Shown here piece by piece: positions 1-8,155 of a DNA stretch of 39,919 nt. The DNA comes from an uncultured Prevotellaceae bacterium (GTDB taxonomy: Bacteria > Bacteroidota > Bacteroidia > Bacteroidales > Muribaculaceae). Position numbers and translations under genes: made by a program. The notes below the pieces were generated by a model. That model was not told where the DNA came from. It saw nothing but the letters and a program-made list of their open reading frames with translations, and did not search any database. The DNA is taken from the NCBI GenBank assembly GCA_947254205.1, contig CAMYCE010000007.1, positions 1 through 39,919 of the forward strand, in the 5' to 3' direction. Every line of letters starts with the position of its first letter. The first letter of the stretch is position 1.

Positions 1-45
1 GATTGCCTCTTGTCTCGTGGGCTCGGAGATGTGTATAAGAGACAG
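1..45 (+). other. Nextera sequencing adapter (artefact)
   Basis: Bases 12-45 match the Illumina Nextera read-2 adapter, ending in the 19-base Tn5 mosaic end (AGATGTGTATAAGAGACAG at 27-45). Bases 1-3 fit the tail of the P7 primer and bases 4-11 (TGCCTCTT) occupy the i7 index position; from memory this 8-mer is the Nextera XT N711 index. This is library DNA left on the contig end, not genome sequence, and biology starts at about base 46. Confidence 0.97.
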
Positions 46-186
46 CAACAAAAAACTAATAATAAGCCCCCAAAAGGGTTAAACCGATTTCTGGAAGGAT
101 TGAACAATTAGAAAGGCACACTAAAGCCGAATAACAATGTAGAAATAAAAATCAAAGAAACAGCATGCCACACACAGGCAGAGCTA

Positions 187-217
187 TTGCCGTTGTGGAA
201 TTTTGTTTATAAATTTG
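187..217 (+). promoter_or_regulatory. Bacteroidota-type promoter for the lipoprotein gene
   Basis: TTG at 187-189, a 20-base spacer and TAAATTTG at 210-217 fit the -33/-7 pattern of the Bacteroidota primary sigma factor. The predicted start lies about 50 bases before the ATG at 276. The rest of 46-275 shows nothing else I can name. Confidence 0.5.
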
Positions 218-275
218 TGCAACATTAAATTTCATGCGCAATATACCATTTTATAAATCTTAACAAAACAGAGTT

Positions 276-1025
276 ATGACAAAAACTTTCAAATCATTGG
301 CACTTGTTGCCATCACAACTTTGCTCATGGGAGCAATGGCAAGTTGCAGTAGCGAAGACGAGAAAAAAGGGCTTGAATTCAAAACTCCCGGGCAAGACAG
401 CGTTGCCTTGTTTCACAACGACACCCATCAGCTCGAATTCAATGGTCGCGATGGCAGTGCACTTGTGATTACAGTAAAAGACACATTGGTGGCCAAAATT
501 TCGCCCGAGGGCATGATCACTGCCGGACTGGTGGGCAAAACACAATATACTATCACTCAAGGCAGCTCAACCCTCAAGGGCATCATCGAGGTGAAACCTC
601 GCTACACAAGCTTTGCAGAACCCCTCTATGAGCCCAAATCAACCACACGCAAGGCTGTGTTTGACTATGAAAAGCGTGAATATAAATATTCGATGCCATT
701 TGGCGAAACCGACTCACTCATTGTCTTTAAAGATAAAACCGAAGGGCTTGCCAATGCGCTCTACATTTATCACACTCCCAAGGATTATATGAAACAAGCC
801 ATCATCACCTTTAAAACTGCCGAAGCCTTTAAAAAGCACAATGTTGTAGAATTTCTCAAAGAGCGTTATCCCTTTGTGGGCTATAGCAAGGTCTTGACCG
901 ATGTCGACAATAAGCCAGCCCCCATGTTCCAAAAAGGCAAAAAAATCATCAAAGCAGCCGTGTCGATGGGACAACCCGCTATTTTCTATCAAGATGTTGA
1001 TGAAGACAACAAGGGTCAAGAATAA
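276..1025 (+). CDS. hypothetical outer-membrane-type lipoprotein
   Basis: This 249-residue protein has a hydrophobic signal peptide ending in a lipobox, Met-Ala-Ser-Cys, with the acylated Cys at residue 24. A Ser/Glu/Asp-rich stretch follows, as is usual for surface or periplasmic lipoproteins of Bacteroidota. Residues about 35-105 resemble a bacterial Ig-like fold (a 'GLVGKTQYTITQGSS' type strand pattern), but this is weak. The C-terminal half, about 110-245, is rich in aromatic and charged residues and I do not recognise it. It stands alone with its own promoter and terminator. The start at 276 is the first ATG and gives a proper signal peptide. Function unknown. Confidence 0.8.
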   Translation: MTKTFKSLALVAITTLLMGAMASCSSEDEKKGLEFKTPGQDSVALFHNDTHQLEFNGRDGSALVITVKDTLVAKISPEGMITAGLVGKTQYTITQGSSTLKGIIEVKPRYTSFAEPLYEPKSTTRKAVFDYEKREYKYSMPFGETDSLIVFKDKTEGLANALYIYHTPKDYMKQAIITFKTAEAFKKHNVVEFLKERYPFVGYSKVLTDVDNKPAPMFQKGKKIIKAAVSMGQPAIFYQDVDEDNKGQE

Positions 1026-1037
1026 TTAAGATGTATC

Positions 1038-1095
1038 AAAAAAAAGAGGAGATGTATCATAAAACGCAATGTTTAGATACACCCTCTTTTTTTTT
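1038..1095 (+). terminator. rho-independent terminator of the lipoprotein gene
   Basis: A hairpin pairs TGTATC (1053-1058) with GATACA (1075-1080, extending over the line break to 1081) and GAGG with CCTC beyond a small bulge. It ends in a run of nine T residues, about 13 bases after the stop codon. Confidence 0.65.
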
Positions 1096-1151
1096 ATGAT
1101 TATCTCCAATTATGATATGATGCCATTCTTGCGGTTACGGCATCACACAAC

Positions 1152-1185
1152 TATTCGCTCCACTTCTTAGGTAGTGGAGCGAATA
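1152..1185. repeat. perfect 13-bp inverted repeat, possible terminator
   Basis: Arms 1152-1164 and 1173-1185 (core ATTCGCTCCACT / AGTGGAGCGAAT) pair perfectly around an 8-base loop. It sits between the plus-strand lipoprotein gene and the minus-strand helicase, 124 bases beyond the helicase stop. There is a short T run only on the plus side, so it may be a weak terminator or a protein-binding palindrome. Confidence 0.6.
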
Positions 1186-1308
1186 CTTTTGATGGTTGCC
1201 AATGCGCCACAAACAATCTTCTTCGTCATATTACTTACAAAAGTAATCAATAAATTATATTCAGTCTTTTAATTCTATTTCATTTTCTATCAATATCCAT
1301 GTCATCAT

Positions 1309-3192
1309 TCAAAGTTGGGGAGATTGGAGCGATTGAATGTAGAGGTGCAGTTGCTTGTAGAAGGGGTGATGGGTCATGGTGGCACTGTCACCCAGCACAA
1401 TGAGCTTCATGCGGGCACGGGTAATGGCCACATTCATGCGACGCAAGTCGCTCAAAAAGCCAATGTTGCCAGCATCGTTGGCTCGCACAAGGCTGATGAG
1501 CACCACATCGCGTTCTTGCCCTTGAAAACCATCGACTGTGTTGACCGTGATGAGATGTCGAAAAGGGCGCAAAAATTGGGTGTTTCTAATGAGTCGGCGC
1601 AAAAATTGCACTTGCGCCCGATAGGGGGAAATAATAGCCACATCAATGCGCTCATCGAGCACATGATGGGTGCCCAGTTTGTTGAAATAGTCTTGCAGAA
1701 TCGAGAGGGTGAGCAAAGCCTCGTCGCGATTGATGCGCCCAAAGTTTTCGCCCACAAATTCTTCTTTAAAATCTTTGTCGCTGGTGTCGATCCACTCGAT
1801 AGGGGTGTCAAAGTCGAGAATACTGCGATGTCTCACCTCGGGAGCACTCTCAACTTGCCCGTCATAGAACCAGTGGCTCGAGAAATGCATGATGGCATCG
1901 TTCATGCGATATTGCATTGTGAGCAATGTCACCACCTGCGGGTTGCACTGCACAATGCGCTCCATGAGGGTTTTGTCGAGCCCACCACGCAGTGCTTCAA
2001 CACTTTTGATGGTTGGGGGCAACTGGTGGTGGTCGCCTGCCAATATCACCCTGCATGCTTTGGCAATGGCTATCCAACATGCCGCTTCAAGAGCTTGAGC
2101 AGCCTCGTCGATAAACAAGGTGGCAAATTTCATGCCATCGAGCACACGGCTGGCACTGCCAGCAAGCGTGCAAGCAATGACACGCGCATGAGCAAAAAGG
2201 TCGTTATTGATAGCACATTCAAGCTCGGTTGCACGGCTCTTGAGCCTATCCAACTTGTCGTGCATGCCACGCTCACCACCCCGCCGGCGGCGAGCATGCA
2301 TTTCACGCACTGCCTTGCGCACTGCCCACAATTGTGGATATAGTTCATGAGCTTCAAATCGTCGCTCATAGGTGAATCCCAGCATTTTATCGTTCACCCT
2401 TGTGGGGTTGCCCACTCGCAGCACTTCAATGCCACGGTCGACCAATCGCTCGCTAATCCAATCGACAGCCATGTTGCTTTGGGCACACACCAGCACTTGC
2501 GTTTCGCGGCGCAAAGTTTCGCTAATTGCCTCGACCAGTGTTGTGGTTTTACCAGTGCCGGGTGGACCATGCACCACTGCCACATCTTTGGCACGCAACA
2601 CTTCATTCACGGCACGTTCTTGGGTGGCATTGAGCCACGGAAATCGCATGAGAGCAAAAGTGAATTGCTCGGTTTTAGAGCGATTATAAAACATGTCGCG
2701 CAACTGTGCCAAGCGGTTGCCTTGGGCACGTGCCACACGGTCGAGGGCTGCAAGCATGAGGCGGTGGGTGGTTTCGTCAAATGATAACTGCACCCCCAAG
2801 CGGTCGATAGCCATCAATTGCGACACTGCAGTGGCATCGGGCACCACAATCACCATGCGAGAAGCCTCGGCATAGCTCACGGTGGCACTTATTGGCAAAT
2901 AGTGAATATCGTCTTGATAGTTAATGCCAAAAAACATCACTTGCCTGCCAAATTCAAAATTGTGCTCCATCTCGTCGTCGGCATCACGCACCACCTCAAC
3001 CACAAGCTGATTGAGAGAATTATAGTAGTTGCGCCCCACACGCAACGGATACCAGCAATCGCCACGTTTCACCTTGCGAGCAATGCCCTGAGTCTCGGTT
3101 TGCCGGCAAAATTCGGCCTTTTCGGCTTCATACTCGATCTCAAGCAGTTGTCGCTGCTTGTGAAGTTGCAATATGGGGTTTACTTGTTGCAA
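1309..3192 (-). CDS. SF1 (Upf1/IGHMBP2-like) DNA/RNA helicase
   Basis: This is a 627-residue superfamily 1B helicase of the AAA_11/AAA_12 type, which unwinds nucleic acid using ATP. Motifs appear in the right order: Walker A GPPGTGKT (209-216), Walker B DEAA, motif III GDHHQLPPT, motif IV QYRMN, motif V 'DGFQGQE' and motif VI 'NVAITRAR'. The N-terminal 180 residues form the usual beta-barrel/stalk region of this family. The best start is TTG at 3192: no ATG or GTG lies in frame between the upstream stop and residue 74, so the rare start codon seems real. It follows the serine dehydratase gene by 31 bases and is probably co-transcribed with it. Cellular substrate unknown. Confidence 0.9.
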   Translation of the reverse strand: MQQVNPILQLHKQRQLLEIEYEAEKAEFCRQTETQGIARKVKRGDCWYPLRVGRNYYNSLNQLVVEVVRDADDEMEHNFEFGRQVMFFGINYQDDIHYLPISATVSYAEASRMVIVVPDATAVSQLMAIDRLGVQLSFDETTHRLMLAALDRVARAQGNRLAQLRDMFYNRSKTEQFTFALMRFPWLNATQERAVNEVLRAKDVAVVHGPPGTGKTTTLVEAISETLRRETQVLVCAQSNMAVDWISERLVDRGIEVLRVGNPTRVNDKMLGFTYERRFEAHELYPQLWAVRKAVREMHARRRRGGERGMHDKLDRLKSRATELECAINNDLFAHARVIACTLAGSASRVLDGMKFATLFIDEAAQALEAACWIAIAKACRVILAGDHHQLPPTIKSVEALRGGLDKTLMERIVQCNPQVVTLLTMQYRMNDAIMHFSSHWFYDGQVESAPEVRHRSILDFDTPIEWIDTSDKDFKEEFVGENFGRINRDEALLTLSILQDYFNKLGTHHVLDERIDVAIISPYRAQVQFLRRLIRNTQFLRPFRHLITVNTVDGFQGQERDVVLISLVRANDAGNIGFLSDLRRMNVAITRARMKLIVLGDSATMTHHPFYKQLHLYIQSLQSPQL

Positions 3193-3223
3193 GTGAAAAA
3201 AAAACTGTTTTTTCTTCTTTTAA

Positions 3224-4444
3224 CTAAAACACAGCAAGTCCACCCTCGCTGGTTTCTTTGTAGAGCGAGGGCAAGTCTTTACCCGTTTGCTTCATCACAG
3301 CCACCACCTTGTCGAAACTCACATGATGGGTGCCATCGCTAAACGATGAGAAAAGATTGGAGTCGAGAGCACGAGCGGCTGCAAAAGCATTGCGCTCGAT
3401 GCAGGGAATCTGCACCAAGCCACACATGGGGTCGCAAGTGAGCCCCAAGTGGTGTTCAAGCCCCATCTCGGCGGCATACTCGATTTGAGTGGGTGTGCCA
3501 CCAAATAGCTGAGCTGCTGCTGCACTGGCCATAGCACAAGCCACGCCCACCTCGCCTTGGCAACCCACCTCGGCACCCGAAATCGAAGCATTATTTTTCA
3601 CCACATTGCCAAAAAGGCCTGCAGTGGCAAGTGCTCGCAAAATGCGACGCTCGCTAAATTCCTTAATCGTGTAGATGTGATAGAGCACTGCCGGCAACAC
3701 GCCACAACTGCCACAAGTGGGAGCTGTTACAATCTCGCCACCCGAAGCATTTTCCTCGCCCACGGCAAGAGCATAGGAATAGACCAAGCCACGACTGCGC
3801 AAACTGCCCGAATAGCCTTGGGCACGCACATTGTAGCTCACTGCCTTGCGACGCACTCCCAACGGGCCAGGCAACACGCCCTCCTCGTCGAGACCGCGCT
3901 TGATGCAGGCCTTCATCGTTTCCCACACTCGTTTCAAGTAGTCCCACAAGTCATCGTCTTCACACTCGTCTACATATTCCCAATAGGTTTTACCATGTTG
4001 CTGGCACCAAGCTTCAATGTCGGCAATGGTGCTCATGTCATAGATTTGCTTGCGCTGGCTCACCTGCCCCTCTTCGGCAAGGTCACCACCACCCACGCTA
4101 TAGATTGTCCAATCATCAATCACATCACCACCAACCGATAAAGCTCTAAATTTCATTCCATTGGGGTGAAAAGGCAAAAACACATCGGGGTGCCAAATGA
4201 TTTCGGTCTCGGCAAGTGGCATTAAAATATCGTTGATAGCCACATCGGTCAAGTGGCCACGTCCTGTTGCCGCCAGCGAGCCATAGAGCGTGACTTCAAA
4301 TTTTCCAACCCCCTTGAGGGCGGGTTGTGCCTCCACAAGTTGGCCAACACGCTTCACAAAACGCTCGGTAGCATAGCGTGGCCCCATCGTGTGACTACTC
4401 GATGGCCCATGCCCTATTTTAAATATTTTTTTTATCGACTCCAT
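3224..4444 (-). CDS. sdaA: L-serine dehydratase (single chain, iron-sulfur)
   Basis: L-serine ammonia-lyase converts L-serine to pyruvate and ammonia in the cytoplasm using a [4Fe-4S] cluster. The 406-residue chain carries both family domains: an N-terminal beta domain with 'GPSSSHTMGP' near residue 13, and a C-terminal alpha domain with 'APTCGSCG', 'EVGCQGEVG' and 'TCDPMCGLVQ'. The conserved cysteines in the last motifs are the expected cluster ligands. It starts with ATG at 4444, lies 62 bases after the TrmH gene and is followed closely by the helicase. I see no regulator nearby. Confidence 0.95.
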   Translation of the reverse strand: MESIKKIFKIGHGPSSSHTMGPRYATERFVKRVGQLVEAQPALKGVGKFEVTLYGSLAATGRGHLTDVAINDILMPLAETEIIWHPDVFLPFHPNGMKFRALSVGGDVIDDWTIYSVGGGDLAEEGQVSQRKQIYDMSTIADIEAWCQQHGKTYWEYVDECEDDDLWDYLKRVWETMKACIKRGLDEEGVLPGPLGVRRKAVSYNVRAQGYSGSLRSRGLVYSYALAVGEENASGGEIVTAPTCGSCGVLPAVLYHIYTIKEFSERRILRALATAGLFGNVVKNNASISGAEVGCQGEVGVACAMASAAAAQLFGGTPTQIEYAAEMGLEHHLGLTCDPMCGLVQIPCIERNAFAAARALDSNLFSSFSDGTHHVSFDKVVAVMKQTGKDLPSLYKETSEGGLAVF

Positions 4445-4506
4445 AGCTCTATCTCTCTGTCTAAAACTTTATAATCTATTTTTTTTATACTCTTGATCAA
4501 TGTTTT

Positions 4507-5043
4507 TTATCGTTGCAGCTTTAATGCACCAAAAAAGTGCCACATCACAATGGCGGCCGTGTTGGCAATGTTCAGGCTGTGCTTGGTGCCAAATTGTGGC
4601 AACTCGATGCAACAATTGCTTGCATCAACAGCCTCTTGCAACACACCCTTCACTTCATTGCCAAAAATGATGGCATATTTTTTTTCAGGGTCAACAGTAA
4701 ACTGCTCAAGGCTCACACTGCCATGCACCTGCTCGATGCTGCACACCACATAGCCACGCTCGCGCAATTGCTCAATGGCCTCAACTGTGCTCTCATGATA
4801 GCTCCACTCCACACTATCTTCGGCCCCAAGTGCCGTTTTGTGAATTTCGGGCATGGGAGGCCGGGCGGTGATGCCACACAGGGCAATGTGCTCAATCAAA
4901 AAGGCATCGGCAGTGCGAAACACACTACCCACATTCATCTCGCTACGCACATTGTCGAGCACAACAGTAACCGCAATTTTATCGCTTTTGCGAAATTCCT
5001 CGGCAGTCACACGGTGCAAGTCGAGCATCGATTTTTTCTTCAT
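4507..5043 (-). CDS. TrmH/SpoU family RNA methyltransferase
   Basis: This is a 178-residue SPOUT-class 2'-O-ribose methyltransferase acting on tRNA or rRNA with S-adenosylmethionine. The three family motifs are present: 'NVRSEMNVGSVFRTADAF' (motif 1), 'IIFGNEVKGV' (motif 2) and 'QFGTKHSLNIANTAAI' (motif 3, the knot that binds the cofactor). The reading frame is open to a GTG at 5064, but that codon falls inside a TAACTTTG promoter element, so I take the ATG at 5043. A further ATG at 5028 is also possible. The exact target nucleotide cannot be told from the sequence. Confidence 0.9.
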   Translation of the reverse strand: MKKKSMLDLHRVTAEEFRKSDKIAVTVVLDNVRSEMNVGSVFRTADAFLIEHIALCGITARPPMPEIHKTALGAEDSVEWSYHESTVEAIEQLRERGYVVCSIEQVHGSVSLEQFTVDPEKKYAIIFGNEVKGVLQEAVDASNCCIELPQFGTKHSLNIANTAAIVMWHFFGALKLQR

Positions 5044-5509
5044 TACTTTTTTTTTATTTTCCACAAAGTTAATGATAATTTCCCAAGAAAATAGCTGTTA
5101 ACAACCTGTTAATAACTTGTGGAAAAAGTGACAATAAATTTCTAATAAAAAACACTCAATTACACTTGACTTTTTAAAAACACTTGGGCTTAATTAATTT
5201 TTAGCTGAATGCAAAAAAGTTAGCCTATAGTTAATACAATATTTTGAACAGCATTTTCAACACTTTTTAAGAGCAAATAAACAATTTATTTATTAACTTT
5301 GCATGTTGTCAACAGGTTGTTAATAAAGTAGCAAAAGCACTAATAATCAAAACAAAAGCTTGTTAATAGACTCTTAATAACACAAGTAGAAACATTAATA
5401 AGTTTAAAAACAAGTATTTGCTCAAAAAGTTATCACCACAATTAACAGCCCATATACATCAAAATAAAAAGCAATAGATTTTAAAAATAAATTCTAATCT
5501 ATATTAATA
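5044..5509. other. AT-rich divergent intergenic region, candidate oriC
   Basis: This is about 465 bases without a gene, visibly AT-rich, between a minus-strand and a plus-strand gene block. It carries 9-mers close to the DnaA box TTATCCACA: TTTTCCACA at 5057-5065 and inverted at 5118-5126 (one mismatch each), TTTTCAACA at 5254-5262, TTGTCAACA at 5306-5314, and inverted TTATTAACA at 5107-5115 and 5318-5326 (two mismatches each), with a weaker copy at 5361-5369. A TAACTTTG element at 5294-5301 could start a long leader for the downstream peroxidase gene. Origin function is inference. The alternative is a plain AT-rich promoter region. Confidence 0.35.
5064..5071 (-). promoter_or_regulatory. -7 promoter element of the TrmH gene
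   Basis: TAACTTTG read on the minus strand matches the Bacteroidota -7 consensus and lies 20 bases before the ATG at 5043. No clear -33 element is seen. Confidence 0.5.
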
Positions 5510-6127
5510 ATGATTGTTCAAAAACTCAAATACGGGTTGATAGCCCTATTATTCATTTTAAATATTCATTCTATCATGGCACAAAACGTTTATGATTTTG
5601 TTGTGAAAAATCGTAAGGGAAACGATGTTTCACTGAGCGAGTACAAGGGCAAAGTTTTGCTCATAGTTAACACTGCCACACGTTGCGGTTTCACTCCACA
5701 ATATGAAGAGCTCGAAGCACTCTATAAGGCCTATAAAGACAAGGGACTTGAAATTCTTGATTTTCCTTGCAACCAATTTGGCCAGCAAGCTCCCGGCACC
5801 GAAGAGGAGATTCACGAGTTTTGCACACTCAACTTTGGCACTGAGTTTCCTCAGTTCAAGAAAATAGAGGTGAATGGCGAGAATGAGTTGCCTCTCTACA
5901 CCTTCTTGAAGGCTCAAAAGGGTTTCCAAGGTTTTGACCCCAATCATCGCATTGGCAAAATTTTGATTGATAAGTTCAGCGCAGCCGACCCCAACTATGC
6001 CTCCAATCCCGACATCAAGTGGAATTTCACCAAGTTCCTCATCGACAAAGAAGGCAATGTGGTGGAGCGTTATGAACCCACATTCGACATCAAGAAGATT
6101 GAAGAAGCCATCAAAGCCATGCTTTAA
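5510..6127 (+). CDS. glutathione peroxidase family thiol peroxidase, secreted
   Basis: This 205-residue peroxidase of the GPx/BsaA family reduces hydroperoxides. In bacteria without glutathione such enzymes usually use thioredoxin. Residues 1-24 look like a signal peptide ending in Ala-Gln, so the mature enzyme is probably periplasmic. The peroxidatic Cys is Cys59 in 'NTATRCGFT', encoded by an ordinary Cys codon and not selenocysteine. The partner motifs 'FPCNQFG' (about 85-91) and 'WNFTKFL' near the C-terminus complete the catalytic site. The gene starts after a long AT-rich leader and ends at its own terminator, so it is probably monocistronic. Confidence 0.92.
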   Translation: MIVQKLKYGLIALLFILNIHSIMAQNVYDFVVKNRKGNDVSLSEYKGKVLLIVNTATRCGFTPQYEELEALYKAYKDKGLEILDFPCNQFGQQAPGTEEEIHEFCTLNFGTEFPQFKKIEVNGENELPLYTFLKAQKGFQGFDPNHRIGKILIDKFSAADPNYASNPDIKWNFTKFLIDKEGNVVERYEPTFDIKKIEEAIKAML

Positions 6128-6171
6128 GGCTCACCTCATTGGGCACTCCCACGAAGCAGTGCCTCCCAAAT

Positions 6172-6213
6172 AAAAGCCCGCCCATCACAAAACAAGATGT
6201 GGCAGGCTTTTTT
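6172..6213 (+). terminator. terminator of the peroxidase gene
   Basis: AAAAGCC (6172-6178) pairs with GGCTTTT (6205-6211), with a further GCC/GGC pair and a small bulge inside, and a T run follows. It lies 45 bases after the peroxidase stop codon. Confidence 0.7.
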
Positions 6214-6242
6214 CTACAAGAGTTCCAAATATTGGTATATGA

Positions 6243-6280
6243 GCTATGTAGAGATGATGCATGCAACATCTCTACATAGC
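6243..6280. repeat. perfect 14-bp hairpin before the dap operon
   Basis: Arms 6243-6256 (GCTATGTAGAGATG) and 6267-6280 pair without mismatch around a 10-base loop, atgcatgcaa. No T run follows on either strand, so it is not a typical terminator. It lies about 80 bases before the first dap gene and upstream of the likely promoter. Role unknown. Confidence 0.6.
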
Positions 6281-6307
6281 CATTAAAATGGATCGACAGA
6301 AAAAAAA

Positions 6308-6339
6308 TTTGTAAATGTCGGGATTATTGTTGAAATTTG
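6308..6339 (+). promoter_or_regulatory. likely promoter of the dap operon
   Basis: TTTG at 6308-6311 is followed after 20 bases by GAAATTTG at 6332-6339, one base off the TAnnTTTG consensus at the first position. The ATG at 6364 would then have a leader of about 20 bases. No lysine riboswitch is visible. Confidence 0.35.
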
Positions 6340-6363
6340 TGTGCTTATAACCAAAGCAACCCC

Positions 6364-7413
6364 ATGCCTAAAATGCCACTAAACATTGAGAATATTATCG
6401 ACATTGAGCTGTTTGATGAAATATTGCGCATCGATTCCACATCGGGTAGCGAGCGTGAACTCGCGTGTTTTCTTGTTGAGCGCTTGCCCGAGCTGTTGAA
6501 TTGCAGTGTCGAGACCCACGAGGTGGGCGATGGCACTGTGAACCTGCTGTTGAAGTGGGGCGATAATCCTCAAGTTTTCTTTTGCACTCATCTCGACACT
6601 GTGCCACCCTATATTGTTCCGCAATTCATTGAGAAGCCCCATGGCGACTTGCTCATCAAGGGTCGTGGCAGTTGCGATGCCAAGGGGCAAATCATCTCTA
6701 TGATAGCTGCTTGCAAGCAGCTTGAGCAAGAGGGCTATAGCAACTTTGCCTTGCTTTTGCTTGCCGGTGAAGAAACTGGCTCATGGGGGGCTAAAGCCTA
6801 TACACGCGACTGTGCAGGTGGCGACTATGTGATAGTGGGTGAGCCCACCGATGGCAAAATGGTGACTGCCAGCAAGGGCACTAAGTGCTTTGATGTGACC
6901 ATCATGGGCAAGAGTTGCCACTCTGGCTATCCACAGCAGGGAGTGAGTGCTATTGAGCGTTTTGTCGATTTCATCAATGAGTTGCGAGCAGTGGAGTTTA
7001 CCCCCGACCCTGTGATGGGCGACACAACCTACAACATTGGCAAGCTGGAGAGCAACAATGCGCAAAATGTGTTGAGCCCACAGGTTCATTTTCGCCTATA
7101 TTTTCGCACCACAGCGGCAAGTGATGCCATGGTGACTCAGGTGATGCAACAATTGAGGCGCGACTATATCGCGATTGAGGCTTTGGGTGGCGACACGCCC
7201 ATGAGCTACTTCACCTTGCCAGATTTTGAAACCACCACGGTGGCATTTGGTAGCGATGCTCCTCGGCTGACGGGGTTTAAGCATCGGGCACTGTGTGGCG
7301 CAGGTTCTATTCTTGTGGCACATCAGCCCGGCGAGTGTGTGCTCTTGAGCGAGCTTGAAAAGGCAAGTGAGCAATATGTGGCTATGTATAAAGCCATTAC
7401 TGGTGTTCAATAA
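6364..7413 (+). CDS. dapE: M20 metallopeptidase, probable succinyl-diaminopimelate desuccinylase
   Basis: This 349-residue zinc amidohydrolase belongs to the M20 (ArgE/DapE) family. The metal ligands and catalytic residues are all visible: His76 and Asp78 in 'CTHLDTVPP', Asp105 in 'GRGSCDAKG', Glu136-Glu137 in 'AGEETGSWG', Glu160 in 'VGEPTDG', and a C-terminal His in 'ILVAHQPGE'. The dimerisation lid domain with 'KSCHSGYP' lies between. As the first gene of a cluster holding dapB, dapA, dapD and dapF, its likely job is hydrolysis of N-succinyl-LL-diaminopimelate. By sequence alone it could also be an acetylornithine or acetylcitrulline deacetylase. I use the ATG at 6364; an in-frame TTG at 6337 lies inside the promoter, and an ATG at 6373 is possible. 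Confidence 0.75.
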   Translation: MPKMPLNIENIIDIELFDEILRIDSTSGSERELACFLVERLPELLNCSVETHEVGDGTVNLLLKWGDNPQVFFCTHLDTVPPYIVPQFIEKPHGDLLIKGRGSCDAKGQIISMIAACKQLEQEGYSNFALLLLAGEETGSWGAKAYTRDCAGGDYVIVGEPTDGKMVTASKGTKCFDVTIMGKSCHSGYPQQGVSAIERFVDFINELRAVEFTPDPVMGDTTYNIGKLESNNAQNVLSPQVHFRLYFRTTAASDAMVTQVMQQLRRDYIAIEALGGDTPMSYFTLPDFETTTVAFGSDAPRLTGFKHRALCGAGSILVAHQPGECVLLSELEKASEQYVAMYKAITGVQ

Positions 7414-7445
7414 AAAAGAGAAGAAATTCAATAAAGCAATGATAT

Positions 7446-8129
7446 ATGATAAAAGTAGTAATTAGCGGATATGGCAAAATGGGCAAGATGGTTGAGCAAT
7501 CACTTGCCGAGAAAAATATAGCTTGTGCAGGCGTTACCCAAGATGTGGCCACCTTCGACGATGCTGTGGCTCGTGATGCAGTGTGCATCGACTTTACTAC
7601 CCCCGATGCTTTCAGGCACAACTATGGAGTGCTTGCTCGCAAGTTTAAGGCGGTGGTGGTGGGCACCACTGGTTGGTATGACATGAGCGACGAGGTGTTT
7701 GCCGCTTTCAAGCAAGCAGGCACCACGCTCATTTGGGCTTCCAACTTCTCGGTGGGAGTGAATGTGACCTCGGCAGCTGTTGAGCTTGTTGCCAGCCTGC
7801 TCGCCAAGTCGGGTGGCTACAGCTCCTATATTGTTGAAAAGCACCACATTCACAAGCTCGATGCCCCAAGTGGCACTGCCAAGACGCTTGCCCACGATGT
7901 GGAGCGAGGCATGGGCACATTGCCAGCCATCAGCTCGGTGCGTGTGGGTGAGATTGCCGGCACACACACAGTGGGTTTTGAGGGCATGTGCGACCGCATC
8001 ACCATTGAGCACGAGGCTTTCTCGCGCAAGGGATTTGCCGATGGCTCGGTGCTTGCTGCCACCATGACCGAGCAACTTGCCACTGGTGTATATGAGTTTA
8101 AGGAACTATTTTTAAAACGATTGAAATAA
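7446..8129 (+). CDS. dapB: 4-hydroxy-tetrahydrodipicolinate reductase
   Basis: DapB reduces 4-hydroxy-tetrahydrodipicolinate with NAD(P)H in diaminopimelate/lysine synthesis. The 227-residue chain has the nucleotide-binding 'GYGKMGKMV' (8-16), 'VVGTTGW' (71-77), the substrate-site signature 'EKHHIHKLDAPSG' (131-143) with catalytic His and Lys137, and 'RVGEIAGTHTV'. It is shorter than the E. coli enzyme (273), as is common in Bacteroidota. It starts 32 bases after dapE and is followed by dapA after 26 bases. Confidence 0.96.
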   Translation: MIKVVISGYGKMGKMVEQSLAEKNIACAGVTQDVATFDDAVARDAVCIDFTTPDAFRHNYGVLARKFKAVVVGTTGWYDMSDEVFAAFKQAGTTLIWASNFSVGVNVTSAAVELVASLLAKSGGYSSYIVEKHHIHKLDAPSGTAKTLAHDVERGMGTLPAISSVRVGEIAGTHTVGFEGMCDRITIEHEAFSRKGFADGSVLAATMTEQLATGVYEFKELFLKRLK

Positions 8130-8155
8130 AACACTAAAAAAAACGATAGAGATTT

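Noticed and set aside
5683..5691. Selenocysteine at the glutathione peroxidase active site
   Set aside because: The codon is an ordinary Cys codon and there is no in-frame TGA.
6214..6363. Lysine riboswitch before the dap operon
   Set aside because: The region is too short and shows a single hairpin, without the five-helix junction of the L box.
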